A stretch of DNA of 64,000 nucleotides from Kineococcus aurantiacus (lineage in GTDB: Bacteria > Actinomycetota > Actinomycetes > Actinomycetales > Kineococcaceae), in NCBI RefSeq assembly GCF_013409345.1, contig NZ_JACCBB010000001.1, positions 1,054,001 through 1,118,000 on the forward strand. Direction: 5' to 3'. The notes under the pieces were generated by a model. It saw nothing but the letters and a program-made list of their open reading frames with translations, made no database searches and had not been told where the DNA came from. Below, in pieces: positions 25,419 to 35,531 of this stretch. A program made the position numbers and the translations under genes. Each line of letters opens with the position of its first letter. Within the stretch, counting starts at the first letter, position 1.

Positions 25419-28073
25419 ATGTTCCTCGTCCCCGGCCGCCTGGGTGCCTGCACCCGGCGCGCCGCCGTCGGTGCCGCCGCCGTCTCGCTGACGGCCCTGG
25501 GCCTGCCCGTCGTCGCTGCGCTCCCGGCCTCGGCGGCCACCCTGGCCACCCCCTTCGTCTCAGAGCTCCACTACGACAACGACGGCACCGACAGCGGGGA
25601 GTTCGTCGAGGTGCAGCTGCCCGCGGGCACCAGCTCGGCGGGGCTGTCGGTCGTGCTCTACAACGGCGGCAACGGCGCGGTGTACGACACCGACGCCCTG
25701 CCCGCGGTGACGGCCCCGGCCGGCGCCCCCGCCGTGGCGGTGGTCCAGTACCCCGCCAACGGCGTGCAGAACGGTTCCCCCGACGGCGTCGCCCTCGTGG
25801 GCGCCGACGGCGCGGTGCTGGAGTTCCTCAGCTACGAGGGCCCCCTGACCGCCGTCGGCGGTCCCGCCGCCGGGCTGACCAGCACCGACGTCGGCGTCGC
25901 CGAGAGCGCCACCACCCCGGTCGGGCAGTCCCTGCAGCGCACCGTCGACGCCTCCGGAGCCCTGGTGTGGTCGGGCCCGGCCACCGCCAGCCCGGGGGCG
26001 CTCAACACCGCCGCCGCCGGCGACGGCCAGGAGCCGTCGGGTTCCTGCGACAGCGCCCCCACCCACGAGGTCGGCCAGGTCCAGGGCAGCGGCGCGACGA
26101 CGCCGCTGGCCGGGCAGCGGGTCACCGTGCGCGGGACCGTCGTGGGCGCCACCCCGGGCCTGTCGGGCTTCTACCTCCAGGACCCCGACGGCGACGGCGA
26201 CGCCACCACCTCCGACGGCGTCTTCGTCCACAGCGACGTCGCCGTCGGTCTGGGCGACACGGTGAGCGTCACCGGGACCGCGCAGGAGTACTACGACCAG
26301 ACCCAGGTCGACGCCGGTGCCGCCGTGGCGGTCTGCGCGGACGGGACGGCGGCCGACCTGCCCGCCCCGGCCGTCCTCGACCTGCCCGCCGGGGACGCCG
26401 CGCGCGAGGTGCTGGAGGGGGTGCTCGTGGTCCCCGCCGACGAGCTGACCGTCAGCGAGGTGTACGCCCTGACCTCCTACGGGGAGCTGACGCTGTCGCA
26501 GGGTGGGCTCCTGGTCCAGCCCACCGAGCTGGCCCGGCCGGGCAGCCCGGAGGCGGTCGCGCTCGCCGCGGCCGACGCCGAGCGCCGGGTCCTGCTCGAC
26601 GACGCGGTCAGCGCCCGCACCAGCGCCACCGCCCGCCCGTACCTGTCGCCGGACTCCCCCGTGCGCGTGGGCGACGTGGCGCAGCTGCGCGAACCGGTCG
26701 TGCTCGGGTACGGCTTCGACGAGTGGCGCCTCGTCCCGGCCGAGGGCACCGCCGACGGCCTGCTCGCGCCGCAGGACACCCGTCCCGAGGCGCCCGCCGC
26801 GGTCGGCGGGGACCTGCAGGTCGGGGCGTTCAACGTCTTGAACTACTTCCTCACCTTCGGCGGCGCCGGGCGCGGGGCCGCGAACCAGGCCGAGCTGGAC
26901 GAGCAGGCCGGCAAGATCGTCCCGGCGGTCCGCGGGCTGGGCGCCGACGTCGTGACCCTCCTGGAGATCGAGGACACCGACTCCACGGGCCTGACCCCGG
27001 GGAACGCGGACACGGCGCTGGCCGACCTCGTCCGGCGGCTCAACGCGGCCGAGGGCTCGGACGTGTGGGCGTACGTGCCGCTGCCGGCCGAGCTGTACGC
27101 CGTGGACCGCGACGTCATCCGCAACGGGATCGTCTACCGCACCGACGCCGTCGAACCGGTCGGGGCCCCGGTGGGCCTGGTCGACGAGACCGTCTGGTCC
27201 AACGCCCGCGAGCCGATCGCCCAGACGTTCCGCGCCACCGCCGAGGGTGACGTGCTCACCGTGGTGGCGAACCACTTCAAGTCCAAGAGCCCCGGGGCGC
27301 CGACGGGCGACAACGTCGACGCCGGCGACGGGCAGGGCCAGTGGAACGGCGACCGCACCCGGCAGGCGGCGTCGCTGGCCGCGTTCGTCGAGCGGCTGCG
27401 GCAGAGCAGCGGTGACCCCGACGTGGTGGCCCTGGGCGACTTCAACGCCTACTCGCAGGAGGACCCGGTCGTGGCGCTGCACGACGCGGGGCTGACCGAC
27501 CTCGGGGCGCAGTTCGACCCGGGCCGCTACAGCTACGTCTTCGACGGGCTGTCCGGTTCCCTCGACCACGCCTTCGGCACCGCCGAGCTCACCGCGAAGG
27601 TGACGGGCGTGACGCACTGGAACATCAACGCGGTGGAGTCGTTCGCCTACCAGTACGCCGGTGACCCGGCGCTGTACGCGGCCGACCCGTACCGCTCCAG
27701 CGACCACGACCCGCTGGTGCTCGGCCTGGAGCTGCAGCCGCCGGCCCCGCCGACCTGCCAGGGCCTGACGCCCACGCTCGTCGGCACCCCCGGGGACGAC
27801 GTCCTGCGCGGCACGAGCGGCCGGGACGTCGTCGTCGGCCTCGGTGGCGACGACGTCATCACCGGCGGCAACGGCGACGACGTGCTCTGCGGCGGGGACG
27901 GGGACGACCGCGTCTCCGGCGGCAGCGGCGACGACGTCCTGCTCGGCGGCGCCGGGGACGACGTCCTGAACGGCGACAACGGCTCCGACCGCCTGCTCGG
28001 CGGAGCGGGGGACGACGTGCTGGTGCAGGGTCGCGGCACGGGCGTGGAGGACCCCGGCGGTCCCGCCGCCTGA
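25419..28073 (+). CDS. Secreted ExeM/NucH-like nuclease with lamin-tail domain and RTX repeats
   Basis: An 884-residue exported protein. It has a Sec signal (TRRAAVGAAAVSLTALG, cleavage near LPASAAT), a lamin-tail domain (~45-190: PFVSELHYDNDGTDSGEFVE) and an OB-fold-like segment (~215-340). The endonuclease/exonuclease/phosphatase domain spans ~465-770 (LQVGAFNVLNYF, TLLEIEDTDSTG, VANHFKSKSPG, ALGDFNAYSQEDP, SSDHDPLVLGLEL). Eight or so RTX-type nonapeptides (GGDGDDRVSG, GGAGDDVLNG) fill ~790-870 and should bind calcium. It likely degrades extracellular DNA for nutrient or biofilm purposes. ATG 25419 follows GGAAGGA, and TAGCGT at 25379 gives a short leader. Confidence 0.9.
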   Translation: MFLVPGRLGACTRRAAVGAAAVSLTALGLPVVAALPASAATLATPFVSELHYDNDGTDSGEFVEVQLPAGTSSAGLSVVLYNGGNGAVYDTDALPAVTAPAGAPAVAVVQYPANGVQNGSPDGVALVGADGAVLEFLSYEGPLTAVGGPAAGLTSTDVGVAESATTPVGQSLQRTVDASGALVWSGPATASPGALNTAAAGDGQEPSGSCDSAPTHEVGQVQGSGATTPLAGQRVTVRGTVVGATPGLSGFYLQDPDGDGDATTSDGVFVHSDVAVGLGDTVSVTGTAQEYYDQTQVDAGAAVAVCADGTAADLPAPAVLDLPAGDAAREVLEGVLVVPADELTVSEVYALTSYGELTLSQGGLLVQPTELARPGSPEAVALAAADAERRVLLDDAVSARTSATARPYLSPDSPVRVGDVAQLREPVVLGYGFDEWRLVPAEGTADGLLAPQDTRPEAPAAVGGDLQVGAFNVLNYFLTFGGAGRGAANQAELDEQAGKIVPAVRGLGADVVTLLEIEDTDSTGLTPGNADTALADLVRRLNAAEGSDVWAYVPLPAELYAVDRDVIRNGIVYRTDAVEPVGAPVGLVDETVWSNAREPIAQTFRATAEGDVLTVVANHFKSKSPGAPTGDNVDAGDGQGQWNGDRTRQAASLAAFVERLRQSSGDPDVVALGDFNAYSQEDPVVALHDAGLTDLGAQFDPGRYSYVFDGLSGSLDHAFGTAELTAKVTGVTHWNINAVESFAYQYAGDPALYAADPYRSSDHDPLVLGLELQPPAPPTCQGLTPTLVGTPGDDVLRGTSGRDVVVGLGGDDVITGGNGDDVLCGGDGDDRVSGGSGDDVLLGGAGDDVLNGDNGSDRLLGGAGDDVLVQGRGTGVEDPGGPAA

Positions 28074-28091
28074 CCCGCCGGGGTTCCGGGG

Positions 28092-30131
28092 TCAGACGCC
28101 GTCGAGGCCGCGCCGCCGCAGCAGCGGCTCCAGGCGCGCGTCGCGGCCCCGGAACTCCCGGTAGGCGGCCAGCGGGTCCACCGACCCCCCGCGCGCCAGG
28201 ACGGTCCGGCGGAAGTGCTCGCCGTTCTCCCGGCGCAGTCCGCCGTTCTCGGCGAACCACTCGACGGTGTCGGCGTCGAGGACCTCGCTCCACACGTAGG
28301 AGTAGTAGGCCGCCGCGTACCCGCCGCCGAAGACGTGGTGGAAGTAGGTGCTGCGGTAGCGGGGCGGGACGGTCTCCAGCCCGACCCCGGCCTCGGCGAG
28401 CGCGGCGGCCTCGAAGCGGCCGACGTCGTCGGGTTCGGCGCCGTCGAGGGCGCCGGGGCCGACGCGGTGCCAGGCCTGGTCGAGCAGGGCCGCGGCCAGG
28501 TACTCGGTGGTGGAGAACCCCTGGCCGTACCCGCGGGCCGCGCGCAGCTTGGCGACCTCCTGCTCCGGCAGCGGTTCCCCGGTCTCCACGTGGCGGGCGT
28601 ACCCGGCGAGCACCTCCGGCTCGAAACCCCAGAACTCGTTGACCTGGGAGGGGAACTCGACGAAGTCGCGCGGGACGCTCGTGCCGGAGAACCGGGGGAA
28701 GTGCACGTCGGACAGCAGCCCGTGCAGGGTGTGGCCGAACTCGTGGAAGAGGGTCTCGACCTCGTCGACCGTGAGCAGGGCCGGGTCGCCGGGGGCGGGC
28801 CGGGGCACGTTGAGGCAGTTGACGACGACGGGCCGGGTGCCCAGCAGCCGGGACTGCTCGACGAACGAGCTCATCCACGCCCCGCCGCGCTTGGAGGGGC
28901 GGGCGTAGGGGTCGAACAGGTACAGGCCCAGCGGCCCGGACTCGTCGGCGACCTCGAAGGCGCGCACGTCGGCGGAGAACACGGGCACGTCGGGGCGTTC
29001 GGTGAACGTCAGCCCGTACAGGGCGGTGGCGGTGGCGAAGACGCCGTCGACGAGGACCCGTTCGAGCTCGAACCAGGGTTTGAGGGCGTCGGTGTCGACG
29101 GCGAACCGCTCGCGGCGCAACCGGCCGGCGTAGTACGCCCAGTCCCACGGTTCCAGCGGCCCGTCGAAGCCGTCGGCGTGCAGCAGCTCGGTGAGCTCGG
29201 CCTCCTCCCGGCGGGCGTTGGCGACGGCGGCGGGCGCCAGGCGGCGCAGCATCCCGGCGGCGGCCTCGACGTCGCCGGCGGTCTCGTCGGCCACGACCCA
29301 GGAGGCGTGGTCGGGGTGGCCGAGCAGCGCGGCGCGCTCGGCGCGCAGACCCGCGATCCGCTGGAGGGTCGCGCGGGTGTCGTGCGGGCCGCCGCGCCCG
29401 CCGCGCAGCACCGACGCCTCGTGCACGCGGCGGCGGCTGTCCCTGCGCCGCAACGACTCCAGGACGGGCTGACCGGTGGGCAGGACGAGCGGGACCACGT
29501 ACCCCTCGCCGTCGCCGTCGGCCAGCCGCGCCAGCTCCGCGGGCGACAGGCCCTCCAGCTCGGCGGCGTCGGTGAACCGGACGGCGAGGTCGTTGGTGTC
29601 GGCGAGCAGCTCGACGTCGAAGGCCGTGGTCAGCCGGGACAGCTCCTCGTTGAGGTCGCGCAGCCGGGACTGCCCGGCCTCGTCGAGCAGCGCCCCGGAG
29701 CGGGCGGCGTCGCGGTGCAGCCGCTCCAGCAGCCGCAGCTGCTCGGGGTCCAGGTCCGCGGGCGGGTCCTCGTGCAGCGCCCGGACCCGCTCGACGAGCC
29801 GGGGGTCCAGGCGCACGGCGTCGTGGTGGGCCGACAACCGCGGGGAGTACTCGGCCTGGACGGCGCGCAGCGCGTCGTCGGCGTCGGTGCCGACGAGGTT
29901 GAAGAACACCGCCTCGGCGCGGCCCAGCAGCTGCCCGGCCGACTCCAGGGCGTCGAGGAACCGCGCGGCGGGCAGGTCGCGCTCCAGCAGCGCGTCGAGC
30001 TCGGCGCGGTGCTCGGCCATGCCCGCCTCGAAGGTCGGCGCGTAGTGCTCGACGCGCACGCGGTCGAAGGGCGGCACCGCGAACGGCAGCTCGCTGGGGG
30101 CGGCGAAGGGGTTCGCGGGGTCCAGAGCCAT
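28092..30131 (-). CDS. M3-family zinc metallopeptidase (peptidyl-dipeptidase/oligopeptidase)
   Basis: A 679-residue cytoplasmic M3 peptidase. The zinc site is HEFGH at 463-467 in TLFHEFGHTLHGLLS, with the third ligand Glu in DFVEFPSQVNEFW. Substrate-binding histidine/tyrosine residues follow in YFHHVFGGGYAAAYYSYVWSE. The length matches E. coli Dcp/PrlC-type enzymes. It would cut short peptides released by proteases. ATG 30131 agrees with the family N-terminus (NPFAAPSELPFAVPPFD). It is 28 bases downstream of the DUF3037 gene on the same strand, so it may be read from the same mRNA. Confidence 0.93.
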   Translation of the reverse strand: MALDPANPFAAPSELPFAVPPFDRVRVEHYAPTFEAGMAEHRAELDALLERDLPAARFLDALESAGQLLGRAEAVFFNLVGTDADDALRAVQAEYSPRLSAHHDAVRLDPRLVERVRALHEDPPADLDPEQLRLLERLHRDAARSGALLDEAGQSRLRDLNEELSRLTTAFDVELLADTNDLAVRFTDAAELEGLSPAELARLADGDGEGYVVPLVLPTGQPVLESLRRRDSRRRVHEASVLRGGRGGPHDTRATLQRIAGLRAERAALLGHPDHASWVVADETAGDVEAAAGMLRRLAPAAVANARREEAELTELLHADGFDGPLEPWDWAYYAGRLRRERFAVDTDALKPWFELERVLVDGVFATATALYGLTFTERPDVPVFSADVRAFEVADESGPLGLYLFDPYARPSKRGGAWMSSFVEQSRLLGTRPVVVNCLNVPRPAPGDPALLTVDEVETLFHEFGHTLHGLLSDVHFPRFSGTSVPRDFVEFPSQVNEFWGFEPEVLAGYARHVETGEPLPEQEVAKLRAARGYGQGFSTTEYLAAALLDQAWHRVGPGALDGAEPDDVGRFEAAALAEAGVGLETVPPRYRSTYFHHVFGGGYAAAYYSYVWSEVLDADTVEWFAENGGLRRENGEHFRRTVLARGGSVDPLAAYREFRGRDARLEPLLRRRGLDGV

Positions 30132-30159
30132 GCGCCCGATCCTGCCCCACGGGCCCGCC

Positions 30160-30552
30160 TCAGCGCAGGGGCAGCACCAGCGCCTCCAGGAGCCGGGTCA
30201 CCTCGGCGGCGGGGTCGGCCGTCAGCCCGCAGTGCACGGGCGAGGTCTGCAGCACGGTCGAGCGCGGGGCGACGAGCCAGCGGAACCGGGCCCCCTTGGC
30301 CTCGCTCGTCGCGGCGCCCGCGGCGGGGTCCCCCGCGCAGACGGCCTCCAGGGCCCGCAGGTGCCGGGTCAGGGCCTCGACGTCCAGGTCGGCGCCCAGG
30401 GCGCGCAGCCGGGCGGTGTCCAGCGCGGTGCGGGCCTGCAGGTGCTCGCGGGCGCGGCACCACAGGACGACCCCGGCGTTGAGGAACTCGGCGCGGTCAA
30501 CCCGCGGGACGACCCGCACGACGGCGTACTCGAAGACGTCCAGCTCAGCCAC
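30160..30552 (-). CDS. DUF3037 protein, partner of HipA-like kinase
   Basis: A 130-residue protein matching DUF3037: FEYAVVRVVPRVDRAEFLNAG, VLWCRAREHLQARTALD, then a C-terminal RFRWLVAPRSTVLQTSPVH. Function is unknown. Its GTG start at 30552 lies inside the end of the HipA-like gene (8-base overlap), a sign of tight co-translation. HipA-like/DUF3037 pairs are, to my knowledge, a recurrent arrangement in bacteria, which suggests that DUF3037 modulates or is a target of the kinase. The M3 peptidase gene follows after 28 bases. Confidence 0.85.
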   Translation of the reverse strand: MAELDVFEYAVVRVVPRVDRAEFLNAGVVLWCRAREHLQARTALDTARLRALGADLDVEALTRHLRALEAVCAGDPAAGAATSEAKGARFRWLVAPRSTVLQTSPVHCGLTADPAAEVTRLLEALVLPLR

Positions 30553-31357
30553 GGGTGGCCTCCGCCTGGGTGCGGGCCAGGTCGGCGACCCAGCCGGTCG
30601 CGGCCAGCCGGGCGGTGAACCAGTCTAGGTAGGCGCCCCGCAGGGCCCCGGCGTCCTCGAAGCCCGGTTCGTCCTCGACCCACTCGGCCGGCACCGCCTC
30701 GACGGCGGCGCGCAGCACCTGCGGGGTCAGGACGGCCGCGCAGCGGTCGGCGACGGTGTCCAGCGGTGCGGCCGCGCGCAGCAGCAGGTGGTCCTCGGCG
30801 TGCCGCAGCGGCCGGTCGACGCTGGCGGCCGCCCGCGGCCAGTCGTGGTGGAAGTACAGGGCCGCCCCGTGGTCGATGAGCCAGGGCCGCCCGCCCCACC
30901 ACAGCGAGTTCGGGTTGCGCCAGGACCGGTCGACGTTGAGGACGAAGGCGTCGAACCACAGCACGGCCGCCGCCCACGCGGGGTCGACGGGGTCGACGGC
31001 CGGGTCGAACGACAGCGCCCCGGGCAGGAAGTCCATCCCCAGGTTGGCCCCCGGGGAGCGCAGCAGCAGGTCCTGGACCTCCTCGTCGGGTTCGCCGCGG
31101 CCGATGACGGGGTCGACGTCGGCGACGACGAGCTCGGGCACCGCCAGGCCCAGGGCGCCGGCGAGCGCGGCGGCGAGCACTTCGGCGACCAGGACCCGGC
31201 GGCCCTGCCCGGCGCCGTGGAACTTCACGACGTACGTGCCGAGGTCGTCGGCCTCGCACAGGCCCGGCATGCTGCCGCCCTCGCGCAGCGGCAGGACGTA
31301 GCGGGTGGCGGTGACCCGGCGCAGGGCGGCGGGCGGCTCGGGGGACGCGGGCAGCAC
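30545..31357 (-). CDS. HipA-like (HipA_2-type) kinase-fold protein
   Basis: A 270-residue protein with a compact HipA-like kinase fold and no N-subdomain 1. Likely ATP lysine is K45 in TYVVKFHGAG. The catalytic loop reads FDAFVLNVDRSWRNPN (D143, with N148 or N150 as metal ligand). The DFG-equivalent is LIDHGAALYF (D162). HipA proteins phosphorylate a serine in tRNA synthetases or related targets and cause persistence, but this short variant lacks a HipB-like partner here and pairs with DUF3037 instead. GTG 31357 follows GAGGATCGGGG. It diverges from the two-component operon with 96 bases between. Confidence 0.82.
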   Translation of the reverse strand: MLPASPEPPAALRRVTATRYVLPLREGGSMPGLCEADDLGTYVVKFHGAGQGRRVLVAEVLAAALAGALGLAVPELVVADVDPVIGRGEPDEEVQDLLLRSPGANLGMDFLPGALSFDPAVDPVDPAWAAAVLWFDAFVLNVDRSWRNPNSLWWGGRPWLIDHGAALYFHHDWPRAAASVDRPLRHAEDHLLLRAAAPLDTVADRCAAVLTPQVLRAAVEAVPAEWVEDEPGFEDAGALRGAYLDWFTARLAATGWVADLARTQAEATRG

Positions 31358-31453
31358 CCCCCGATCCTCACACGGTCGATCTTCGCAGTTCCCACGCACC
31401 GTTCCGGGCGGGTCCCCAGCGTGCTCCCAGGCGCCGGGCGCAGACTGGCCGGC

Positions 31454-32173
31454 GTGAGATCTGCGAGTTCCGCACCGGAAGCGCGCCTGCTCGTCGTCGA
31501 CGACGAGCCGAGCATCCGCGAGCTGCTGGCGACGAGCCTGCGCTTCGCCGGCTTCGAGGTCGCCTCGGCCGCCGACGGGGCCGAGGCGCTCAAGCTCGCC
31601 GAGGACTTCCGCCCCGACCTGGTCGTCCTGGACGTCATGCTGCCCGACCTCGACGGCTTCACCGTGACGCGCAAGCTGCGCGAGCGCGGCCGTCCCGTCC
31701 CGGTGCTGTTCCTCACCGCGCGCGACGACACGGCCGACAAGGTCGCCGGGCTGACCGTCGGCGGTGACGACTACGTCACCAAGCCGTTCAGCCTGGAGGA
31801 GGTCGTGGCCCGCATCCGCGCGGTGCTGCGCCGCACCGGCGCGGCCGACGGTCCCGACACCGGCCGCCTGGTGTTCCACGACCTGGAGCTGGAGGAGGAC
31901 TCGCACGAGGTGCGGCGCGCCGGCCGGGAGGTCGAGCTGTCCCCCACCGAGTTCAAGCTGCTGCGCTACCTCATGCTGAACCCGAACCGGGTGCTGTCGA
32001 AGGCGCAGATCCTGGACCACGTCTGGGACTACGACTTCAACGGCGAGGCGGGGATCGTGGAGTCCTACATCTCCTACCTGCGCCGCAAGCTGGACACCGA
32101 GGGCCTGGAACCGCTGATCCACACCAAGCGCGGTGTGGGGTACGTGCTGCGCGTGCCGCAGACGGTGGGATGA
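31454..32173 (+). CDS. OmpR/MprA-type response regulator
   Basis: A 239-residue response regulator. The receiver has the acidic pair D16-D17 (VVDDEPS), the phosphoacceptor D60 (VVLDVMLPDLDG) and the conserved Lys in DYVTKPF. The C-terminal winged helix shows ELSPTEFKLLRYLMLNPNRV and VESYISYLRRKLD. It is followed by a histidine kinase with an ATGA overlap and then by an HtrA-like protease. That order matches mycobacterial mprA-mprB-pepD, a cell-envelope stress system in which the regulator activates the protease gene. GTG 31454 lies seven bases after CAGACT. Confidence 0.92.
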   Translation: MRSASSAPEARLLVVDDEPSIRELLATSLRFAGFEVASAADGAEALKLAEDFRPDLVVLDVMLPDLDGFTVTRKLRERGRPVPVLFLTARDDTADKVAGLTVGGDDYVTKPFSLEEVVARIRAVLRRTGAADGPDTGRLVFHDLELEEDSHEVRRAGREVELSPTEFKLLRYLMLNPNRVLSKAQILDHVWDYDFNGEAGIVESYISYLRRKLDTEGLEPLIHTKRGVGYVLRVPQTVG

Positions 32174-33777
32174 GCCGGGTCGCCGACCGGCTGCGGGCGG
32201 CGCGGGCGCGGGCGCTGGCCGCCGAGGCGCGGCTGCCGCTGCGGGTGCGGCTGCTGGTGATCGTCGTGGTGCTGCTGGTGCTGGCGATGAGCGTCACGAG
32301 CGTGGTGTCGCTGCAGCTGCTGCAGCGCAACCTGCGCGACCAGGTCGACGAGGAGCTGCTGTCCAAGGGGCAGGCCGCGGTGGAGACGTCCTTCGCGAAC
32401 CTCAACCAGACGCAGTCGCGGGCGCTGTGGCTGTCCGACTACTACGTCCAGGTGGCCGACGCCGAGGGCGCGAACCCGATCGAGGCGTGCGAGCGGACCG
32501 GGTCGCAGGACTGCACGAGCCGCCCGGACCTGCCCCTGCTGACCTCGGCCTACGCGTCGGCGCGCGCGGGCAGGCCCTTCACCGTCGCCGACGACGAGGG
32601 CGGGGACCCGTGGCGCGTCCTGCTCTTCCAGGGCCGGATCGGGGGCTCCTCGACGGTGCTGAACTTCGCGGTGGCCCTGCCGCTGTCGGGGGCGACGCGC
32701 ACGATCTCCGACTTCCGCTCGATCGCGCTCCTGGTCGCCGCCGGCGCCATCCTGCTGGGCGGGTTCTTCGCCGCCCTGGCGATCCGCCGCAGCTTCCGCC
32801 CGCTGGACGACATCGAGCAGACGGCGTCGGCCATCGCGGCCGGCGACCTGTCGCGCCGCGTCCCGGGCGCCCCGGCCGGCACGGAGATCGGGCGGCTGTC
32901 GACGGCGCTGAACGCGATGCTGACCCAGATCGAGTCCTCGTTCCGGGCCCAGCAGCGCTCGGAGGAGCAGATGCGCCGGTTCGTCGCCGACGCCAGCCAC
33001 GAGCTGCGCACCCCGCTGGCCGCGATCCGCGGGTTCGCCGAGCTGTACCGGCAGGGCGCGGTGCGCGAACCGGCCGACGTCGCGCACGTCATGGGGCGCA
33101 TCGAGGGCGAGTCGACGCGGCTGGGCCGGCTGGTGGAGGACCTGCTGGCGCTGGCCCGGCTCGACGAGGCCCAGCGGGCCCGGACGGCCGCGCGCGAGCC
33201 GGTGGACCTGGCGGTGGTGGCCTCCGACGCCGTCCACGACGCCCGGGCCCTGGCCCCGGACCGCGCGGTGCGGCTGACCGGCCTGCACGAGGGGGTGGGC
33301 CCGAACTCCGCGGTGGTGCTGGCCGACGACGCCGGGGTGCGGCAGGTGCTGACGAACCTGCTGGCCAACGCCGTGCACCACACCCCGGCGGGGACGCCGA
33401 TCGAGGTGGCCGTGGGACCGGTGCAGGGGCCCTCGGGGCCGGAGTCGGTGGTGGAGGTCCGCGACCACGGGCCCGGCCTGACCCCGGACCAGGCCGAGAA
33501 GGTCTTCGAGCGCTTCTACCGCGTCGACTCCTCCCGCCGCCGCGGGACCGGCGGCGGTTCCGGGCTGGGGCTGGCGATCGTGGCCACCATCGTCGACCTG
33601 CACGGCGGGACGGTCTCGGTGCTGCCGACCGAGGGGGGCGGGGCGACGTTCCGGGTGCGGTTCCGCGCCGGGGAGCAGCCCGTGGCGGTGGCCGACGACC
33701 CGGACGACGACCCTGACGACACCCTGGACGGCACCCCGGACGAGGACCGGACCGGGAGCGCGGGGTTTCACAGCTAG
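32170..33777 (+). CDS. Sensor histidine kinase (MprB/TrcS-like)
   Basis: A 535-residue membrane kinase. It has TM1 at ~25-48 (LLVIVVVLLVLAMSVTSVV), a ~130-residue extracytoplasmic sensor with one Cys pair (ACERTGSQDCTS), TM2 at ~180-205 and a HAMP segment. The dimerisation/phosphoacceptor helix is FVADASHELRTPLAAIRGF (H277). N box LTNLLANAVHHTP, G1 VRDHGPGL and G2 RGTGGGSGLGLAI complete the ATPase domain. The C-terminal ~40 residues are strikingly Asp-rich (DDPDDDPDDTLDG), outside the standard domains. It should signal to the upstream response regulator. Confidence 0.93.
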   Translation: MSRVADRLRAARARALAAEARLPLRVRLLVIVVVLLVLAMSVTSVVSLQLLQRNLRDQVDEELLSKGQAAVETSFANLNQTQSRALWLSDYYVQVADAEGANPIEACERTGSQDCTSRPDLPLLTSAYASARAGRPFTVADDEGGDPWRVLLFQGRIGGSSTVLNFAVALPLSGATRTISDFRSIALLVAAGAILLGGFFAALAIRRSFRPLDDIEQTASAIAAGDLSRRVPGAPAGTEIGRLSTALNAMLTQIESSFRAQQRSEEQMRRFVADASHELRTPLAAIRGFAELYRQGAVREPADVAHVMGRIEGESTRLGRLVEDLLALARLDEAQRARTAAREPVDLAVVASDAVHDARALAPDRAVRLTGLHEGVGPNSAVVLADDAGVRQVLTNLLANAVHHTPAGTPIEVAVGPVQGPSGPESVVEVRDHGPGLTPDQAEKVFERFYRVDSSRRRGTGGGSGLGLAIVATIVDLHGGTVSVLPTEGGGATFRVRFRAGEQPVAVADDPDDDPDDTLDGTPDEDRTGSAGFHS

Positions 33778-33870
33778 GTTCCAGCCGGCTCCAGGTCCAC
33801 CTGCAGCGTGGTGTCCGTCAATGGGGGTACGGCAAGACCGCCCCAGACCGACCCGCAGAGGTGAGCAAGG

Positions 33871-35328
<1,458 letters not shown>

Positions 35329-35394
35329 CCCGCCCCCCGCCCCTCAGCCCCGCTCCCGCTCCCCAGTCCCGCTCCCCAGTCCCGCCCAACGCAC

Positions 35395-35486
35395 GCGAAG
35401 AGCCCTCGCCGGCCGCCCGGCGGGGGCTCTTCGCACGGTTCGGGCCCTCCCGGACGGCCGGCGAGGGCCCGAACCGTGCGAAGAGC
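35395..35486. repeat. Composite palindromic element, copy 1 (shares 20-base core with 45.7 kb)
   Basis: Two mutually exclusive hairpins. The first pairs 35395-35412 with 35417-35434 (one mismatch). The second pairs 35426-35449 with 35463-35486, a perfect 24-bp stem. GCGAAGAGC thus occurs three times in alternating orientation. The core GCACGGTTCGGGCCCTCCCG is identical to one in the 45694-45772 palindrome. It lies between the converging protease and DUF4031 genes, so it can act as a bidirectional terminator. The shared core, though, suggests a dispersed repeat family. Confidence 0.75.
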
Positions 35487-35531
35487 GGGAACTCAGGGGG
35501 ACGGGGAGGACGGGGGGATGAGCGGGGCGGG

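Noticed and set aside
27786-28040. RTX repeat region considered as DNA-level tandem repeat or CRISPR-like array
   Set aside because: The periodicity is that of in-frame calcium-binding nonapeptides with variable codons.
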